DNA of 7,113 nucleotides. It comes from Chloroflexota bacterium (lineage in GTDB: Bacteria > Chloroflexota > Ktedonobacteria > Ktedonobacterales > Ktedonobacteraceae). The stretch's first letter is position 1. Every line of letters starts with the position of its first letter. The stretch lies in assembly GCA_005881995.1 (NCBI GenBank), contig VBHV01000248.1:1-7113 (forward strand). The letters run 5' to 3'. Shown here piece after piece: positions 6,194-7,113 of this stretch. Position numbers and translations under genes: made by a program. The notes beneath the pieces were generated by a model, which did not search any database, had not been told where the DNA came from, and saw only the letters and a list, made by a program, of their open reading frames with translations.

Positions 6194-7113
6194 ATGGAAG
6201 CCAGTCTGAACAGTCCCAATGGACGAACTCAACTTACCGCGAACACCCTGACTATCGGGCGTTCACCAGATAATCAGTTTGTAATACAAGACCCGCAGGC
6301 CTCTTCGCATCATGCCGAAATCCGGCCTGACGCGCAGGGTTATGTGCTGACTGATCTGGGCAGCACCAACGGCACCTTCGTCAATGAGCAGCGACTTTCT
6401 CCCAGGGTTCCTCGCCTGCTCATCTCGGGTGAGGTGATTCGTATTGGTTCGACCAGTCTCACCTACGAAATCGCCGGTTCCTACGATGCGACGGTCAGGG
6501 CCAGTTCCGGTGAGTATGCTAATCCTGGATATTCTCCGACAATGGCCGCGCCTCAACCACCATACTCCGCGCCCGGTTATCCAGATTACCAGCAGCAACC
6601 CTCTTCATCGCCAAATTATCCCGGTTATCCACAGCCATCTTCGTCGCCAAATTATCCCGCGCAGCCCGGTTATCCCGCGTACCAGCAGCCGCCGCCGTCC
6701 GCCTATTCAAACTATAACGCCAATGCCGCGCCCAGCTACCCGCAAGCGCAGCCCGGCTATCCTCCACAACAGCCACCCTGGGCTGCCGCACCCGGTCAAT
6801 ATGGCGCTCCAGGCTTCCAGGCACCTGCTGCGCAAGCTCCGAAAAAAAGGCGCACCGGTTTGATTATCGGTATAGTGATCCTGCTCTTGCTGGTTGTTGG
6901 CGGTATAGGCGGATACCTCTACCTGAACCGCTCAACGCCGGAGAAAACGCTGACAGCCTATTGCACTGCGTTGCAGAATAGTGATGCTCAGGGGGTTTTT
7001 AATCAACTTTCAGCACACGCTCAGACCCAGACGAGCGTGCAGAGAATTTCTCAGGGATTTCAGATACTAGATGCACCCCAGATTGGAGGGGTCAAGGGTT
7101 GCACATTTAGCAA
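6194..7113 (+). CDS. Membrane-anchored FHA protein, copy 3 (canonical FHA; cut by window edge)
   Basis: The reading frame is open from the ATG at 6194, 6 bases after AAAGGAG (6181-6187), to the window end, giving 306 codons; the gene continues beyond. The FHA domain (1-93) is canonical: G22-R23, S37, H40, T58-N59-G60-T61 and N64, the residues expected for phosphothreonine peptide binding. A long Pro/Tyr/Gln/Ser-rich linker (about 97-216) contains repeated SSSPNYP and QPGYP units. Then come the basic patch KKRR (217-220), one helix (222-244), NRSTPEKT (245-252) and the start of an NTF2/DUF4878-like module with C257 and C303. Predicted topology is FHA inside, module outside. It is the best candidate among the three for a true phospho-reader. 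The number of external modules cannot be seen. The partner kinase would be encoded elsewhere. Confidence 0.88.
   Translation, partial: MEASLNSPNGRTQLTANTLTIGRSPDNQFVIQDPQASSHHAEIRPDAQGYVLTDLGSTNGTFVNEQRLSPRVPRLLISGEVIRIGSTSLTYEIAGSYDATVRASSGEYANPGYSPTMAAPQPPYSAPGYPDYQQQPSSSPNYPGYPQPSSSPNYPAQPGYPAYQQPPPSAYSNYNANAAPSYPQAQPGYPPQQPPWAAAPGQYGAPGFQAPAAQAPKKRRTGLIIGIVILLLLVVGGIGGYLYLNRSTPEKTLTAYCTALQNSDAQGVFNQLSAHAQTQTSVQRISQGFQILDAPQIGGVKGCTFS
6602..6658 (+). repeat. Direct repeat in the copy 3 linker
   Basis: A 21-bp unit at 6602-6622 recurs at 6638-6658 with one mismatch (TCATCG versus TCGTCG), 36 bases (12 codons) apart and in frame. Both encode SSSPNYP. The mismatch is synonymous (TCA/TCG Ser). 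Confidence 0.75.

Noticed and set aside
6444..6863. 139-residue plus-strand frame rich in Arg and Pro
   Set aside because: It is the shifted reading of the copy 3 linker; the composition is a by-product of Pro/Tyr/Gln codons in the true frame.
1..7113. RNA genes, CRISPR arrays, insertion sequences or attachment sites
   Set aside because: No cloverleaf, regularly spaced repeat array, transposase motif or terminal inverted repeat pair was seen; the repeats present are short in-frame linker repeats.

Overview
The window (about 52-54% G+C by eye, both strands coding) looks like bacterial chromosome. A three-gene set runs leftward from about 3465 to 55. A second, paralogous gene set runs rightward from 3770 past the right edge. 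The protein types (single-pass FHA proteins with Pro/Tyr/Gln-rich linkers and external NTF2-like modules, a QueG with a C-terminal HEAT region, a BcrAB-like ABC pair) would fit Chloroflexota, especially Ktedonobacteria. That placement is an inference from gene style, not from a marker gene.

Left half, minus strand: an ABC transporter ATPase (2353-3465), its six-helix ABC-2 type permease (1265-2356, ATGA overlap) and epoxyqueuosine reductase QueG (55-1278, overlapping the permease by 14 bases) form a tightly coupled operon. A perfect 16-bp hairpin follows the queG stop codon by one base. ATPase and permease together should form an exporter. QueG does the last step of queuosine synthesis in tRNA and has no obvious functional tie to the exporter.

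Middle (3466-3769): a 304-bp divergent intergenic region. It holds two back-to-back promoter candidates, each with an extended -10, their -35 boxes separated by 20 bp. The leftward one carries a perfect ACGGT-TT-ACCGT palindrome inside its spacer, a good operator candidate.

Right half, plus strand: three tandem paralogues (3770-4711, 4761-6041, 6194 to beyond 7113) share one architecture: N-terminal FHA domain, low-complexity linker, basic patch, one membrane helix, a strictly shared RSTP(D/E)KT juxtamembrane motif, then one or two NTF2/DUF4878-like external modules, each with a spaced cysteine pair. The FHA domains align without gaps over their first 68 residues, yet the phosphothreonine-binding residues are intact only in the third copy and progressively lost in the second and first. 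This is the most interesting part of the window: a family of membrane-spanning phospho-reader-like proteins that seem to have diverged into reader and non-reader members. No kinase, phosphatase, RNA gene, CRISPR array, insertion sequence or phage gene is visible.
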